Shown here: positions 57,713 to 64,000 of the stretch, in pieces
Position numbering within the stretch: the stretch's first letter is position 1
Layout of the letters: every line of letters begins with the position of its first letter
Source of the DNA: Bacteroidota bacterium
Lineage (GTDB): Bacteria > Bacteroidota > Bacteroidia > AKYH767-A > 2013-40CM-41-45
DNA length: 64,000 nucleotides
Reading direction: 5' to 3'
Assembly (NCBI GenBank): GCA_004295015.1
Contig: SHNE01000022.1
Location: forward strand, 111,254-175,253
Notes under the pieces: generated by a model
The model's input: only the letters and a program-made list of their open reading frames with translations
What the model was told of the DNA's origin: nothing
Database searches by the model: none
Program-made: the position numbers and the translations under genes

Positions 57713-58546
57713 ATGAGAACCTATTTAGTCCCTACCGATTTTTCTGATAATGCAAAGCATGCAATTGATTATGCTTTGAGTCTGAATAAGACTATGAATG
57801 CAAGGATTATCCTTTTTCATTCATACGTTGTTCCTGTTTACAGTACTGACATCCCACTGACAGTTCCTCAGGATGCTGAACTTAGGCAAGCATCAGAAGA
57901 AGCTATGGAGAAATTATGCTCAAGGCTGAAAAAGGAGAATCCTTCAACGGAATTCATAACTCAGGTTCAACAGGGATATCCGGAAGAGGAGATAGTAATT
58001 GCAGCGGATAAACACAAGGTAGAAATGATTATCATGGGAACACAGGGTGCATCGGGATTGCGAGAAGCGCTGGTGGGTACCATATCAGCTGCGGTAATGG
58101 AGAATGCAAATTGTCCGGTTATGACCGTACCTGCTGAATGTAATTTTAAACCATTCAAAAAAATTGTGTTTGCAACAAATTATGCTGAAGGTGATTTTCA
58201 CTATATCGAGCATGTGTTAGATTTTGCCAGACCCTATTCAGCTGACTTGGTTCTGCTCCATATTTCTTCGGGTGAGTTCGAACGCAGCTTAGAGTTTGAT
58301 GCCATCGAACGTTTCAAGGAGAGAATCAAAGAAGATACTAAGTATAAAAATGTTACGTTTAAACTTTTAGAAAGTAAGGATGTGTACAAGGGTATGAATC
58401 ATTACCTTGAAGAAGTACAAGCGGATCTTGTCGCAATGACAATGCGAAAAAGATCCTTTATTCAAAAACTGTTTAAGCGTTCCATCACACAGAAAATGGC
58501 CTATCATAGTGAAATACCATTGATTGCATTTCATGTTAATGGCTAA
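57713..58546 (+). CDS. Tandem universal stress protein (UspA family)
   Basis: 277 residues containing two Usp domains (about 1-142 and 148-277). The first has a full ATP-binding signature G-T-Q-G-A-S-G with following G-T-I-S-A-A-V and a terminal N-C-P-V-M-T-V-P strand. The second is more diverged, with M-T-M-R-K-R-S-F and S-E-I-P-L-I-A-F in place of the glycine-rich loop, so it probably does not bind nucleotide. Tandem Usp proteins of this kind are common in Bacteroidota, often induced by oxygen limitation or stasis. The TerB-like gene follows by 38 bp. Confidence 0.93.
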   Translation: MRTYLVPTDFSDNAKHAIDYALSLNKTMNARIILFHSYVVPVYSTDIPLTVPQDAELRQASEEAMEKLCSRLKKENPSTEFITQVQQGYPEEEIVIAADKHKVEMIIMGTQGASGLREALVGTISAAVMENANCPVMTVPAECNFKPFKKIVFATNYAEGDFHYIEHVLDFARPYSADLVLLHISSGEFERSLEFDAIERFKERIKEDTKYKNVTFKLLESKDVYKGMNHYLEEVQADLVAMTMRKRSFIQKLFKRSITQKMAYHSEIPLIAFHVNG

Positions 58547-58584
58547 AATTTTCATGTTTTGATCCTTTGCCATAAATATTTTTT

Positions 58585-59001
58585 ATGAAAGTCAGACAAT
58601 ATTATGAACAGCTTGGGAGGTATTTATTCGTACTCTCTAAAGCGGACGGTGATATTCAGAAGAGGGAAGAGGATGTTCTCATGAAAGAGATCATTGATAT
58701 TTTAAATGAGTATCCCGGTTTTGAAAAAAATTCTGAAGTGCAGGGTTTATTGCTTACGAAGTTGTGTTATTACAATAGAGAGAAGGAATCCGTTTCGATT
58801 ACTCAAACTGCTGCAGAGTTCAGAGCTTTTATTATGGAGAACAGCAGGCATCTAAGTGACAAGTCTAAAGCAGTAGGACTTCGTTTAATTCGTAAAGTAG
58901 CGAATGCCTACAAAGGGATTGGTACAGCCGAAAGAAAACTGCTTTCTGATATTGAAGAGTTATTGGCCGTTCAACGGGATGGTCAAACTGTACAAGGATG
59001 A
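58585..59001 (+). CDS. TerB-like domain protein
   Basis: 138-residue all-helical cytoplasmic protein. The start resembles the tellurite-resistance TerB/TerB-like fold: L-S-K-A-D-G-D-I-Q-K-R-E-E-D-V-L, an acidic helix-turn with metal-binding character, and a second copy of the motif near the end (A-Y-K-G-I-G-T-A-E-R-K-L-L-S-D-I). No ter operon is present, so a metal- or membrane-stress role is only suggested. It overlaps nothing: the next ATG (serine-hydrolase homologue) is 50 bp on. Confidence 0.75.
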   Translation: MKVRQYYEQLGRYLFVLSKADGDIQKREEDVLMKEIIDILNEYPGFEKNSEVQGLLLTKLCYYNREKESVSITQTAAEFRAFIMENSRHLSDKSKAVGLRLIRKVANAYKGIGTAERKLLSDIEELLAVQRDGQTVQG

Positions 59002-59050
59002 GTATTTAATAAATTTGTCCTTTATTTTATTTGTAATTTACCCATATGCC

Positions 59051-60277
59051 ATGAAAAGACTTATTATAATTAACTGTAGCATTTATCTCCTTTTAGCATT
59101 TCCTTTTTTGTCGCTTACTGCAGGAGTTAGCACTGCAGATTCTACATTAAAATCGTCAATCGATAGTCTGGCAGCTATTCACTTGGACAAAACGCAAGGC
59201 ATCGGTTTTGTCATTGGAATTAATGAGGAAGGAATTGAAAGAGTGTTTTATTATGGCTCTTCACAGAAAAAGCCGGAGTCAATTGCTGATTCCGGAAGCC
59301 TATATGAACTCGGGCCCTTGTCTGCTACATTTACATCGATTTTATTTTCGGATATGGCGCTTAAAGGAGAAATCGGTTACGATGATCCTATTCAAAAATA
59401 TCTTCCGTTCGATGTCCTGTCTCCTGTTTATCAGAAAATAATTTGCAAGCCATTAAAAGATGCCGGAGTTTCGATCGGACTCCAGACTGATCCGTCCATG
59501 CGTTTTACGCCTTACGTTTGTCTGCCTGATATTAATAGTACTCCTCAGCCGATTCTTCTGTGCTACCTGGCAACTCATACTTCCGGATTACCCGATTTTC
59601 CATATAACGTCCGGTCCCTGACAGGTGAGACGACTATTTATCAGAATTATTCTAAAGAAAATCTGTATGATTTTTTAAAGGACTTTCGATTAGTTGAACC
59701 AATCAGTTATGATTATAATTATTCTGAATTGGGTGTTGCACTATTGGGTCATATCATTTCTCTTCGCAAGGATTCTGCATTCGATTCCATTTTGTCGAAA
59801 CGAATATTTCAACCACTTGGAATGAATTCAAGCTCGTTCATCAGGAAGGAAGATTCACAGAATAAATTATTGACGGGTTACACCGCTTCGTTGAAAATAG
59901 CAAAACGTCGTCAATATGATTTGTTCGCCCCTGCGGGTGGATTAAATTCAACTATTTCAGACATGATGAAATTTCTTGATGCAAATCTTGGAAACACCAA
60001 TCCGGCTTTTAAAAATGTACTTGATTACACACATAATCCACGGATACTTCTTACAGACAATGATTCTAAAGATATTGAAATTGCAATGGGTTGGAAAATC
60101 AGAAGGATAAATGATGAAGGTGCCAAGGCGATTTGGCAAGGTGGATCAACGGAAGGCTTTGCTTCGTTTATTGCCTTTGAAGAAATTAAGAAGCGGGGAG
60201 TAGTGATCCTTTCAAACTCATCTGTATCCGTTGAGGCATTAGGTTTCGAAGTTCTGAAACTTATTGAAAAACCTTAA
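59051..60277 (+). CDS. Serine-hydrolase (class C beta-lactamase-like) homologue lacking catalytic motifs
   Basis: 408 residues from the ATG at 59051, which begins the signal peptide (R-L-I-I-I-N-C-S-I-Y-L-L-L-A-F-P); the frame is open earlier but overlaps the TerB-like gene. The fold is that of the beta-lactamase/transpeptidase-like serine hydrolases: Y-E-L-G-x-x-S-x-T-F-T, H-T-S-G-L-P-D-F-P, N-Y-S-E-L-G-V-A-L-L-G and W-Q-G-G-S-T-E-G-F. The S-x-x-K motif expected before T-F-T reads P-L-S-A, the Y-S-N motif reads Y-S-E, and the H-x-G region reads W-Q-G-G. It is probably not a hydrolase. It may be a binding or scaffold protein, or a decaying gene. Confidence 0.85.
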   Translation: MKRLIIINCSIYLLLAFPFLSLTAGVSTADSTLKSSIDSLAAIHLDKTQGIGFVIGINEEGIERVFYYGSSQKKPESIADSGSLYELGPLSATFTSILFSDMALKGEIGYDDPIQKYLPFDVLSPVYQKIICKPLKDAGVSIGLQTDPSMRFTPYVCLPDINSTPQPILLCYLATHTSGLPDFPYNVRSLTGETTIYQNYSKENLYDFLKDFRLVEPISYDYNYSELGVALLGHIISLRKDSAFDSILSKRIFQPLGMNSSSFIRKEDSQNKLLTGYTASLKIAKRRQYDLFAPAGGLNSTISDMMKFLDANLGNTNPAFKNVLDYTHNPRILLTDNDSKDIEIAMGWKIRRINDEGAKAIWQGGSTEGFASFIAFEEIKKRGVVILSNSSVSVEALGFEVLKLIEKP

Positions 60278-60284
60278 TCGGACT

Positions 60285-60836
60285 TTACCATTTCTTGTTT
60301 TCAATGGTTAAACTTCCGAAGACGGCATTTGCTTCGATTTTGTAATAAGGCTCATTCTGCCTAAATGCCGATGTGGTGTAAACAGAAGAACCAAAACCAC
60401 CTGATTTTTCTGAGTCTGAACGCACACTTCCGAAGACAGCATTCATTTCAACCTGTGCCGGTATACTATCGTTCAGAACTAAATTACCGTTACCAAAAAC
60501 AACATTCACCTCAATCTTCCTGGTCTTATCCGGCAACTCTGATTTAAAAAGGTCAATGTTTCCACGTCCAAAAATAATGTTATACTCCTTTTGGGAATTG
60601 TCGTAAGGAATATCTGCTGATGAAAATACTGCAGATTTTTCTGTTCGGTTTTTCCAGCTGCTACCGGTAATAACTCTTATTCCCCAGAAGATTAAAAGTA
60701 TTCCGATGATGACACGAAAGAAGGGGAAGTTAATATGAAAAACCTCGCGTAATATTATTGAAAGCCCAAAAAGAATTATAAGGACTCCCCAAAAAGCGGC
60801 TGATGATACAAAGCTCATGGTTTTTGAATTTGACAT
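60285..60836 (-). CDS. LiaF-like membrane protein
   Basis: 183 residues. Two hydrophobic helices lie at about 11-28 and 38-57 (A-F-W-G-V-L-I-I-L-F-G-L and V-I-I-G-I-L-L-I-F-W-G-I), followed by a beta-helix-like C-terminal half with repeats of N-V-V-F-G-N-G-N, N-A-V-F-G-S-V and N-A-V-F-G-S-L. This matches the LiaF/YvqF-type cell-envelope stress proteins, which in Firmicutes inhibit the LiaS kinase; in Bacteroidota no such partner is known here. It converges on the serine-hydrolase homologue with a 7-bp gap and lies 51 bp downstream of mlaD on the same strand. Confidence 0.8.
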   Translation of the reverse strand: MSNSKTMSFVSSAAFWGVLIILFGLSIILREVFHINFPFFRVIIGILLIFWGIRVITGSSWKNRTEKSAVFSSADIPYDNSQKEYNIIFGRGNIDLFKSELPDKTRKIEVNVVFGNGNLVLNDSIPAQVEMNAVFGSVRSDSEKSGGFGSSVYTTSAFRQNEPYYKIEANAVFGSLTIENKKW

Positions 60837-60887
60837 GGTTAAAAATTCATTGTTTCAAATCTACAACAATTAATTTATCAAATAAAG

Positions 60888-61853
60888 TTATTGCTTTTTC
60901 TCTTGTTTTTTAAAGTATTTTCTAAATAAAAAATTACTTCTTGCTGCTTTCATCAATTCATTAAATCTTGATGTGCTTGAGTCAATGTTTGCCATCGATG
61001 ATTTTAGTTGGTTTGCCATCGTCTTGTCATATAGAATTGTTGACAGACTTCCTTTCGATTGCTGAACTGAATCCATGGTGTTTTTAAGTGTGCTTGAAAA
61101 ACCTGATAGCTCCTGACTGGCTTTTACTATGTTCTCCAGGGCTTCGTTTAATTGTGTATGAGCCAGGCTGCTGTCTTCAGTTAATTCCCCCAATACACCT
61201 TTACCTTCTTTAATATTACCAGATAATGATATTAAATCGGCACTGAAAAGTTTGATGTTTTCACTTATGTCAGAAATGTTGTTAAGGCTGTTTCGGAGTG
61301 CCGGTGCCAATGTAGTGTCGAGTAAAACAGAATATAGTGTGCCGCGGCTTTTATTAATATTACCCGTAATATTCACGAGGTCTTCCGAAACAGTAGATAT
61401 ATTCTTGTTTGTTCGGTCAAGGGTAATCATCATTTCATCGGTGCTGAGCAATTCTTTGCTCGGAATTTCATCGCCATTTTCTATTGTTTTAAACGAACCT
61501 GATCCCGGATCAATATTTATAAGTCTGTTCCCCATAAGCCCATCTGTACCTAAAGATGCTGTCGAATTAATTTTGATAAAGCTTTTCATTTTTTCTTCAA
61601 TACTCATCTCAACATAAATTTTCTTTGCGTCAATTATTTCTACCTTTTCAACCGTTCCAATCTCAATGCCTGATAATCTGACATTGTTGCCCGGCCTTAG
61701 TCCATTGATATTTTCGAAATGAGTGTAAATTCTGATGGATTTGGAAAACATATTACTCTTGTCACCCAAAAAGTATAGCCCTACTACAAGTAATAGCAGG
61801 CCGGTGGTGACAAATATGCCCAGTTTAATTCGTTGGTTGGTTTCTTGGTTCAT
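60888..61853 (-). CDS. mlaD: MCE-family lipid-transport protein MlaD
   Basis: 321 residues. An N-terminal membrane anchor (I-F-V-T-T-G-L-L-L-L-V-V-G-L-Y-F-L) is followed by an MCE domain (about 35-120: L-R-P-G-N-N-V-R-L-S-G-I-E-I-G-T-V and the later G-L-M-G-N-R-L-I-N-I-D-P) and a long helical tail rich in N-I-S-x-x-x-N repeats (about 145-300) that likely forms an extended periplasmic coiled coil. It is the substrate-binding/bridging part of the MlaFED-type phospholipid ABC system that keeps the outer membrane asymmetric. It starts directly after the mlaF stop. Confidence 0.92.
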   Translation of the reverse strand: MNQETNQRIKLGIFVTTGLLLLVVGLYFLGDKSNMFSKSIRIYTHFENINGLRPGNNVRLSGIEIGTVEKVEIIDAKKIYVEMSIEEKMKSFIKINSTASLGTDGLMGNRLINIDPGSGSFKTIENGDEIPSKELLSTDEMMITLDRTNKNISTVSEDLVNITGNINKSRGTLYSVLLDTTLAPALRNSLNNISDISENIKLFSADLISLSGNIKEGKGVLGELTEDSSLAHTQLNEALENIVKASQELSGFSSTLKNTMDSVQQSKGSLSTILYDKTMANQLKSSMANIDSSTSRFNELMKAARSNFLFRKYFKKQEKKQ

Positions 61854-62645
61854 TTATAGAAAGAATGAGTTTACAACTTCGTCTTTACTTTTTTCCAATT
61901 CGGAATATTTTCCAACAGCATGGCAAATTCCTTCGGAAAGAACAGCCAAACGATTAGAGGTTCTTTTTGCACAATCCATATCGTGCGATATAATTATTGA
62001 AGATGTATTATATTTTTCCTGTGTCTTTAGCATCAGGTTGGTGATTTCTTTGGATGTCATTGGATCCAGCCCGGTTGTGGGTTCATCATAAAGTACAATG
62101 TCGGGATTTAATACCAATGCCCTTGCGAGGCCTACTCTTTTTCGCATCCCACCGGAAAGCTCTGAAGGCATCAGATCAATGGCATGAAGGAGTCCAACAT
62201 CTTGTAAAGTGTTTTTCACTTTGTCTTCTATATCTTTTGCAGTGAAATGCAGATTGTGCCTTCTTAAAGGGAACTCCAGATTTTTTCTCACGGTCATACT
62301 GTCGTACAAGGCGCTACTCTGAAATACAAAACCAATTTTCACTCTGAGATCATCGAGTTCACTCTGCGACAAATCTTTTATTTCTTTTCCATACACTTTC
62401 AAAGAGCCGGAATCATACTTGATAAGTCCAACCACACATTTAATCAAAATTGATTTCCCGCTTCCTGATTTACCAAGGATAACGACGTTCTCTCCCTTAT
62501 ATAAGCTAAGATTAAAACCTCGCAATACCTGATTAGTCCCAAAAGCTTTTCGCAGATCAGTGATTTTGATAATTTCATAATCACCCGATGAGCCTTTTAA
62601 GCTTTCAGATTCAGGTTTGATGATGGATGCGTTTTCAGAATTCAT
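61854..62645 (-). CDS. mlaF: ABC transporter ATP-binding protein MlaF
   Basis: 263-residue ATPase of the Mla lipid transporter. Walker A is G-K-S-G-S-G-K-S, the Q-loop follows in F-V-F-Q-S-S-A-L-Y, the signature is L-S-G-G-M-R-K-R and Walker B I-V-L-Y-D-E-P-T-T-G-L-D-P, then the H-loop H-D-M-D-C-A. The L-S-G-G-M-x-K-R-V-x-L-A-R form is characteristic of Mla/Ttg2A-type ATPases. Its start codon overlaps the mlaE stop by 4 bp (ATGA type), and its stop is adjacent to mlaD. There is no mlaB or mlaC gene in the operon. Confidence 0.95.
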   Translation of the reverse strand: MNSENASIIKPESESLKGSSGDYEIIKITDLRKAFGTNQVLRGFNLSLYKGENVVILGKSGSGKSILIKCVVGLIKYDSGSLKVYGKEIKDLSQSELDDLRVKIGFVFQSSALYDSMTVRKNLEFPLRRHNLHFTAKDIEDKVKNTLQDVGLLHAIDLMPSELSGGMRKRVGLARALVLNPDIVLYDEPTTGLDPMTSKEITNLMLKTQEKYNTSSIIISHDMDCAKRTSNRLAVLSEGICHAVGKYSELEKSKDEVVNSFFL

Positions 62646-63442
62646 ATATATCCGAAGAAACCGGTTATTTGTACAGCTAATAAATCAAGAATAAAGATTA
62701 ACAATGAAGAAACAACAACCGATGAATTAGCCGATTGTCCTACTCCCTCAGTTCCTTTTTTTGAATTGTATCCTTTGTAAGTTCCGATCAAACCGATACA
62801 GAATCCGAAGAAGAATGATTTTATCACTGAAGGTATCACATCACTGAATTCCACTTTTTCGAATACTTGTTGAAAGTAAAGCGTCATTGTTACTTTGTCA
62901 TTAATATTAATAGCCAGATAAGAGCCATATAGCGAAATTGCATCACCTATAATTACCAACAAGGGTATCATAAGTGTAGTTGCTACAATCCTGCTAACTA
63001 CAATATATTTGAATGGATTTGTCCCACTTACTTCCATGGCATCAATTTGCTCGGTTACTTTCATGGATCCCAGTTCGGCACCTATGCTGGATCCGACTTT
63101 TCCTGCACAAATTAGCGCTGTAATAACCGGTCCGATTTCACGTAGAATTGATACTCCTACCATAGCCGGCAGCCAGGATTCTGCACCAAATTCGGCGAGA
63201 GTTGGTCTCGATTGCAAGGTTAAAACCAGGCCAATGATGAATGAAGTAATACCAACTAAAGGCAATGATTTATACCCTATTTCAAATGATTGACGGATAA
63301 CTTCCTTGAATTCGTAGGGAGGAAACCATATTTCACGAAAAAAGCGTGCTGCAAATCTGGATGTGCCGCCGACCTCCTCAAAGAAGGCATGCATTCCTTT
63401 AGGTAGAAAAGTAGCAAGGTTTAATGACTTCTTTTGGCTCAT
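62642..63442 (-). CDS. mlaE: ABC transporter permease MlaE
   Basis: 266 residues of the MlaE/YrbE permease family: hydrophobic helices at about 62-78, 155-170, 205-220, 240-265, and the conserved L-A-E-F-G-A-E-S-W-L-P and R-E-I-G-P-V-I-T-A-L segment followed by G-K-V-G-S-S-I-G-A-E-L-G-S-M-K-V-T-E-Q-I-D-A. First gene of the mlaE-mlaF-mlaD operon. It is divergent from the DUF2892 gene across a 248-bp gap that contains an FNR-like dyad. Confidence 0.94.
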   Translation of the reverse strand: MSQKKSLNLATFLPKGMHAFFEEVGGTSRFAARFFREIWFPPYEFKEVIRQSFEIGYKSLPLVGITSFIIGLVLTLQSRPTLAEFGAESWLPAMVGVSILREIGPVITALICAGKVGSSIGAELGSMKVTEQIDAMEVSGTNPFKYIVVSRIVATTLMIPLLVIIGDAISLYGSYLAININDKVTMTLYFQQVFEKVEFSDVIPSVIKSFFFGFCIGLIGTYKGYNSKKGTEGVGQSANSSVVVSSLLIFILDLLAVQITGFFGYI

Positions 63443-63598
63443 TTATTTAAATATAAATAAAAATAGAATAAGCAACAGGATAACCTGCTGAGTTGTGTCG
63501 GATGACAAGGTGATCTTTGTCAGCCTTTTCAATATTTGCATTTTTGATCCTCATTTGAGCCGGTTTTTTTTTTCGGTTTTTCACCATTGTACATTAGA

Positions 63599-63612
63599 TT
63601 GATAAAGATCAT
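63599..63612. promoter_or_regulatory. FNR/CRP-family-like palindrome
   Basis: TTGAT-AAAG-ATCAT matches the TTGAT-N4-ATCAA consensus of FNR-type regulators at all but one position. It lies 78 bp before the ATG at 63691 and 157 bp from the mlaE start, so it could act on either divergent gene. Confidence 0.5.
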
Positions 63613-63690
63613 GGTTTTGACTGACAGGCATCAGCTTATCATTTACGTTAAGTTCGGATCTTTCATAAGAATTTTTAAAAATATAAAATC

Positions 63691-63903
63691 ATGAAAACAA
63701 ATATGGGAGGTACAGATAAAGTTGTACGTGTGATAATAGCTTTAATGTTTATTGCTCTTTACGCAACCGGCACAGTGAGTGGTACATTAGCTTATGTTTT
63801 ACTGGTGTTGGCAGGGGTGTTTATACTGACAAGCGTTTTATCATTTTGTCCGCTTTACACCATTTTTGGATTGAATACCTGTACTACGGCGAAAAAGCCC
63901 TGA
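63691..63903 (+). CDS. DUF2892 (YgaP-type) small membrane protein
   Basis: 70 residues with two transmembrane helices (about 13-30 and 34-51) and the family start M-x-x-N-M-G-x-x-D-K-V-V-R, ending in F-C-P-L-Y-T-I-F-G-L-N-T-C-T. DUF2892 proteins are often fused to or encoded beside rhodanese domains, as in YgaP; here no rhodanese is within view, although the C-rich C-terminus keeps the C-P-L-Y-T-I-F-G motif. A dyad resembling an FNR site precedes it. Confidence 0.88.
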   Translation: MKTNMGGTDKVVRVIIALMFIALYATGTVSGTLAYVLLVLAGVFILTSVLSFCPLYTIFGLNTCTTAKKP

Positions 63904-63957
63904 ATCAGAATGGTATGATCCGGAGCTTGCCTGTTTAGCAGGTGGGATTCAAAAAAA

Positions 63958-64000
63958 AATCAAGATGAAACATTTACTTTTTTCATCTTGATTATTCTTT
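63958..64000 (+). terminator. Intrinsic terminator after the DUF2892 gene
   Basis: Perfect stem aatcaagatgaaa (63958-63970) and its complement (63981-63993) separated by a 10-nt loop, with a T-rich tail (attcttt) at the window edge. It lies 54 bp past the DUF2892 stop. Confidence 0.8.

Noticed and set aside
59051..60277. Active beta-lactamase or resistance gene
   Set aside because: The S-x-x-K, Y-x-N and H/K-x-G motifs are all substituted, so hydrolysis of beta-lactams is not supported.

Overview
The window is a piece of a Bacteroidota chromosome (AT-rich, chromosomal house-keeping gene content). The phylum call rests on several independent signs. Four loci end in type IX secretion system (T9SS) type A sorting domains: the giant protein at 18560-25093, the subtilase at 34297-37164, the protein at 44504-46006 and the remnant at 44080-44493. 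There are also a CarbopepD_reg-type TonB-dependent receptor, a DUF4369-type thioredoxin protein, a DUF5606 protein, a YtxJ bacillithiol-system protein, a propeller/Y_Y_Y-type sensor kinase, and TAnnTTTG-like -7 boxes with few Shine-Dalgarno sequences. It looks like a free-living aerobic or micro-oxic relative of Chitinophagales, Sphingobacteriales or Flavobacteriales rather than a gut Bacteroides (4-hydroxyphenylpyruvate dioxygenase, hybrid kinases); that finer placement is inference.

Layout. 1-8.2 kb, minus strand: partial YjbR-like gene, dihydrolipoamide dehydrogenase, apolipoprotein N-acyltransferase, an SDR oxidoreductase, an APC amino-acid permease, a 671-bp gap holding a diverged tandem repeat with hairpins, and a polytopic membrane protein. 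8.3-13.8 kb, plus strand: purL, then a secreted Asp-box beta-propeller protein. 13.8-27.2 kb, minus strand: thioredoxin-like protein, hppD, yidC, a 2,177-residue T9SS protein, pyrG. 27.5-43.3 kb: PAP2 phosphatase and YtxJ; then on minus a TonB receptor, EVE protein, holA and AMP nucleosidase; then on plus a stand-alone HsdR-N nuclease-like protein, secreted subtilase, DUF5606, PepF-like peptidase and a full-phosphorelay hybrid kinase.

43.4-46.2 kb is the accessory part. A 666-bp inverted-repeat element (43414-44079) carries a GxxExxY-family gene with a PD-(D/E)XK-like signature. A 199-bp gene-less element (46008-46206) has the same ends. Between them are a frameshifted T9SS C-terminal remnant and an intact T9SS gene that contains a perfect 18-bp inverted repeat in its signal-peptide region. 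This pair of elements is the best candidate for something undescribed.

46.3-64 kb: murB, an outer-membrane barrel, gmhA, yifB/comM-like ATPase, a LuxR-type response regulator with its propeller sensor kinase, another barrel protein, a small secreted protein, a cluster of baeRF-like, tandem Usp and TerB-like genes preceded by an FNR/CRP-like palindrome, a serine-hydrolase homologue that has lost its catalytic motifs, a LiaF-like protein, the mlaE-mlaF-mlaD lipid transport operon, and a DUF2892 protein with another FNR-like palindrome upstream. No tRNA, rRNA, CRISPR array or intact insertion sequence was seen.
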